Shown here: piece by piece, positions 26,464 through 27,316 of the stretch
How positions within the stretch are numbered: position 1 is the stretch's first letter
Layout of the letters: each line of letters opens with the position of its first letter
DNA from: JBGZEX01 sp041846495
Lineage (GTDB): Bacteria > Bacteroidota > Bacteroidia > Bacteroidales > Marinifilaceae
Length of the DNA stretch: 27,316 nucleotides
Reading direction: 5' to 3'
Assembly: GCA_041846495.1 (NCBI GenBank)
Contig: JBGZEX010000050.1
Location: 1-27,316, forward strand
Notes under the pieces: model-generated
The model's database searches: none
What the model was told of the DNA's origin: nothing
Seen by the model: only the letters and a program-made list of their open reading frames with translations
Made by a program: the position numbers and the translations under genes

Positions 26464-27316
26464 ATGCAGTACGATTTGGAATCCATATTAAAAACTTATT
26501 GGAAATACGATTCTTTCCGTCCGATGCAAAAGGATATCATCATGTCCGTACTCGAAGGGAAGGATACTTTGGCTCTTTTGCCGACCGGAGGCGGAAAATC
26601 GATAATCTACCAGATAGCGGGAATGGCACGCGAAGGCTTATGCCTCGTAATCACTCCCATCATATCCCTGATGAAGGATCAGGTGGAAGGTTTGACGACC
26701 TTCGGAATTAAAGCCGATGCCATCCATTCGGGAATGAGCGATTCCGAAATAGCATCCGTAATAAACAAAGCCTTATATTCGAAAATAAAATTCCTTTACG
26801 TCGCTCCCGAACGCCTGTTTTCATTCGAATTCAAAGAGAAATTGGCCCACATGCCTCTAAATCTCATAGCCGTAGACGAAGCCCATTGCATATCCCAGTG
26901 GGGACACGATTTCCGTCCTTCTTATCTTCGAATAGCCGATATCCGGAAATTCTTTCCGGATATCCCCGTCATCGCCTTAACGGCGACCGCCACGACCGAG
27001 GTATGCAAAGACATTCAAAAGCATTTGGCATTCAAGCCGCCCGCCCACGTATTCGAGAACGACTTCATGCGTAAAAATCTCTCATATGTAGTCAGGGAAG
27101 CGGAAGACAAACCCGGCGAACTCGTCCGGATACTGAGCCGGATGAAAGGAGATTCCGCCATCGTATACGTAGGCCGAAGGAAAACCGCCGAAGAGTTATC
27201 CGAATATCTCTGTCGTAAAGGATTCGAATGCGAACCTTACCATGCGGGACTTTCTCCCGTAAAACGCAATATCGTACAGGAAAACTGGAAAAAAAACCGC
27301 ACTCCCGTTATCGTAG
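26464..27316 (+). CDS. recQ: RecQ DNA helicase, 5' part (cut by window end)
   Basis: The visible 284 residues hold the first RecA-like domain and part of the second. Motifs: the aromatic/Q motif FRPMQ (18-22), Walker A LPTGGGKS (39-46), ITPIISLMKDQ, DEAH (138-141) within the RecQ-specific CISQWGHDFRPSY, and ALTATAT. The second domain begins with AIVYVGRRKTAEEL and PYHAGL. RecQ is a 3'-5' helicase in recombination and repair. The frame has no stop before the window end, so the zinc-binding and HRDC regions are missing only because of the cut. Confidence 0.96.
   Translation, partial: MQYDLESILKTYWKYDSFRPMQKDIIMSVLEGKDTLALLPTGGGKSIIYQIAGMAREGLCLVITPIISLMKDQVEGLTTFGIKADAIHSGMSDSEIASVINKALYSKIKFLYVAPERLFSFEFKEKLAHMPLNLIAVDEAHCISQWGHDFRPSYLRIADIRKFFPDIPVIALTATATTEVCKDIQKHLAFKPPAHVFENDFMRKNLSYVVREAEDKPGELVRILSRMKGDSAIVYVGRRKTAEELSEYLCRKGFECEPYHAGLSPVKRNIVQENWKKNRTPVIV

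Overview
The window looks like chromosomal DNA from a Bacteroidota, most likely a Bacteroidales member. The evidence is Bacteroidota-type -7 boxes (TAnnTTTG) upstream of genes, an OstA-like/SurA-like/guaB/recQ neighbourhood, a DUF4251 protein, DUF6443-type Rhs proteins, and starts without obvious Shine-Dalgarno sequences. The genus cannot be fixed from the sequence. No tRNA, rRNA, CRISPR array, transposase or integrase was seen, and no gene-free stretch exceeds about 220 bases.

Positions 1-6822 (minus strand) hold two large secreted Rhs/YD-repeat proteins in tandem. The first-transcribed (3232-6822) starts with an SpvB/TcB-like module. The second (1-3204) carries Ig-like modules, a DUF6443-like domain and YD repeats. 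Its frame is broken at a run of seven C (175-181), and the YD-repeat frame continues intact past the break to the window edge. This is a candidate phase-variable gene, a recent mutation or a base-call error.

Positions 7007-16846 hold a compact, nearly complete type II secretion/type IV filament-like machine in two divergent operons that meet at 11022-11216. The minus-strand arm has a GspK-like tip protein, a small lipoprotein, a GspC/PilP-like protein, two minor pseudopilins and GspF. The plus-strand arm has the major pseudopilin GspG, a short prepilin peptidase, the GspE ATPase, the GspD secretin, a GspL/PilN-like protein and a GspM/PilO-like protein. Many of these genes abut or overlap by a few bases. 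Both arms have a TATATTTG -7 box in the shared intergenic region, 31 bp apart and pointing outward. The two Sec-signal-bearing Rhs proteins lie directly downstream of the minus-strand arm and are the obvious local cargo candidates; this is inference.

Positions 16987-21853 (plus strand) hold a DUF4251 protein, a biotin-dependent carboxyltransferase plus its biotin carrier protein (methylmalonyl-CoA decarboxylase or acyl-CoA carboxylase type), and a NatAB-like ABC exporter. A perfect 17-bp inverted repeat overlaps the likely carboxyltransferase promoter, and a strong terminator separates the carrier gene from the exporter.

Positions 21867-27316 hold a core-genome block: an OstA-like protein, a SurA-like chaperone and guaB on the minus strand, then recQ divergently on the plus strand and cut by the window end.
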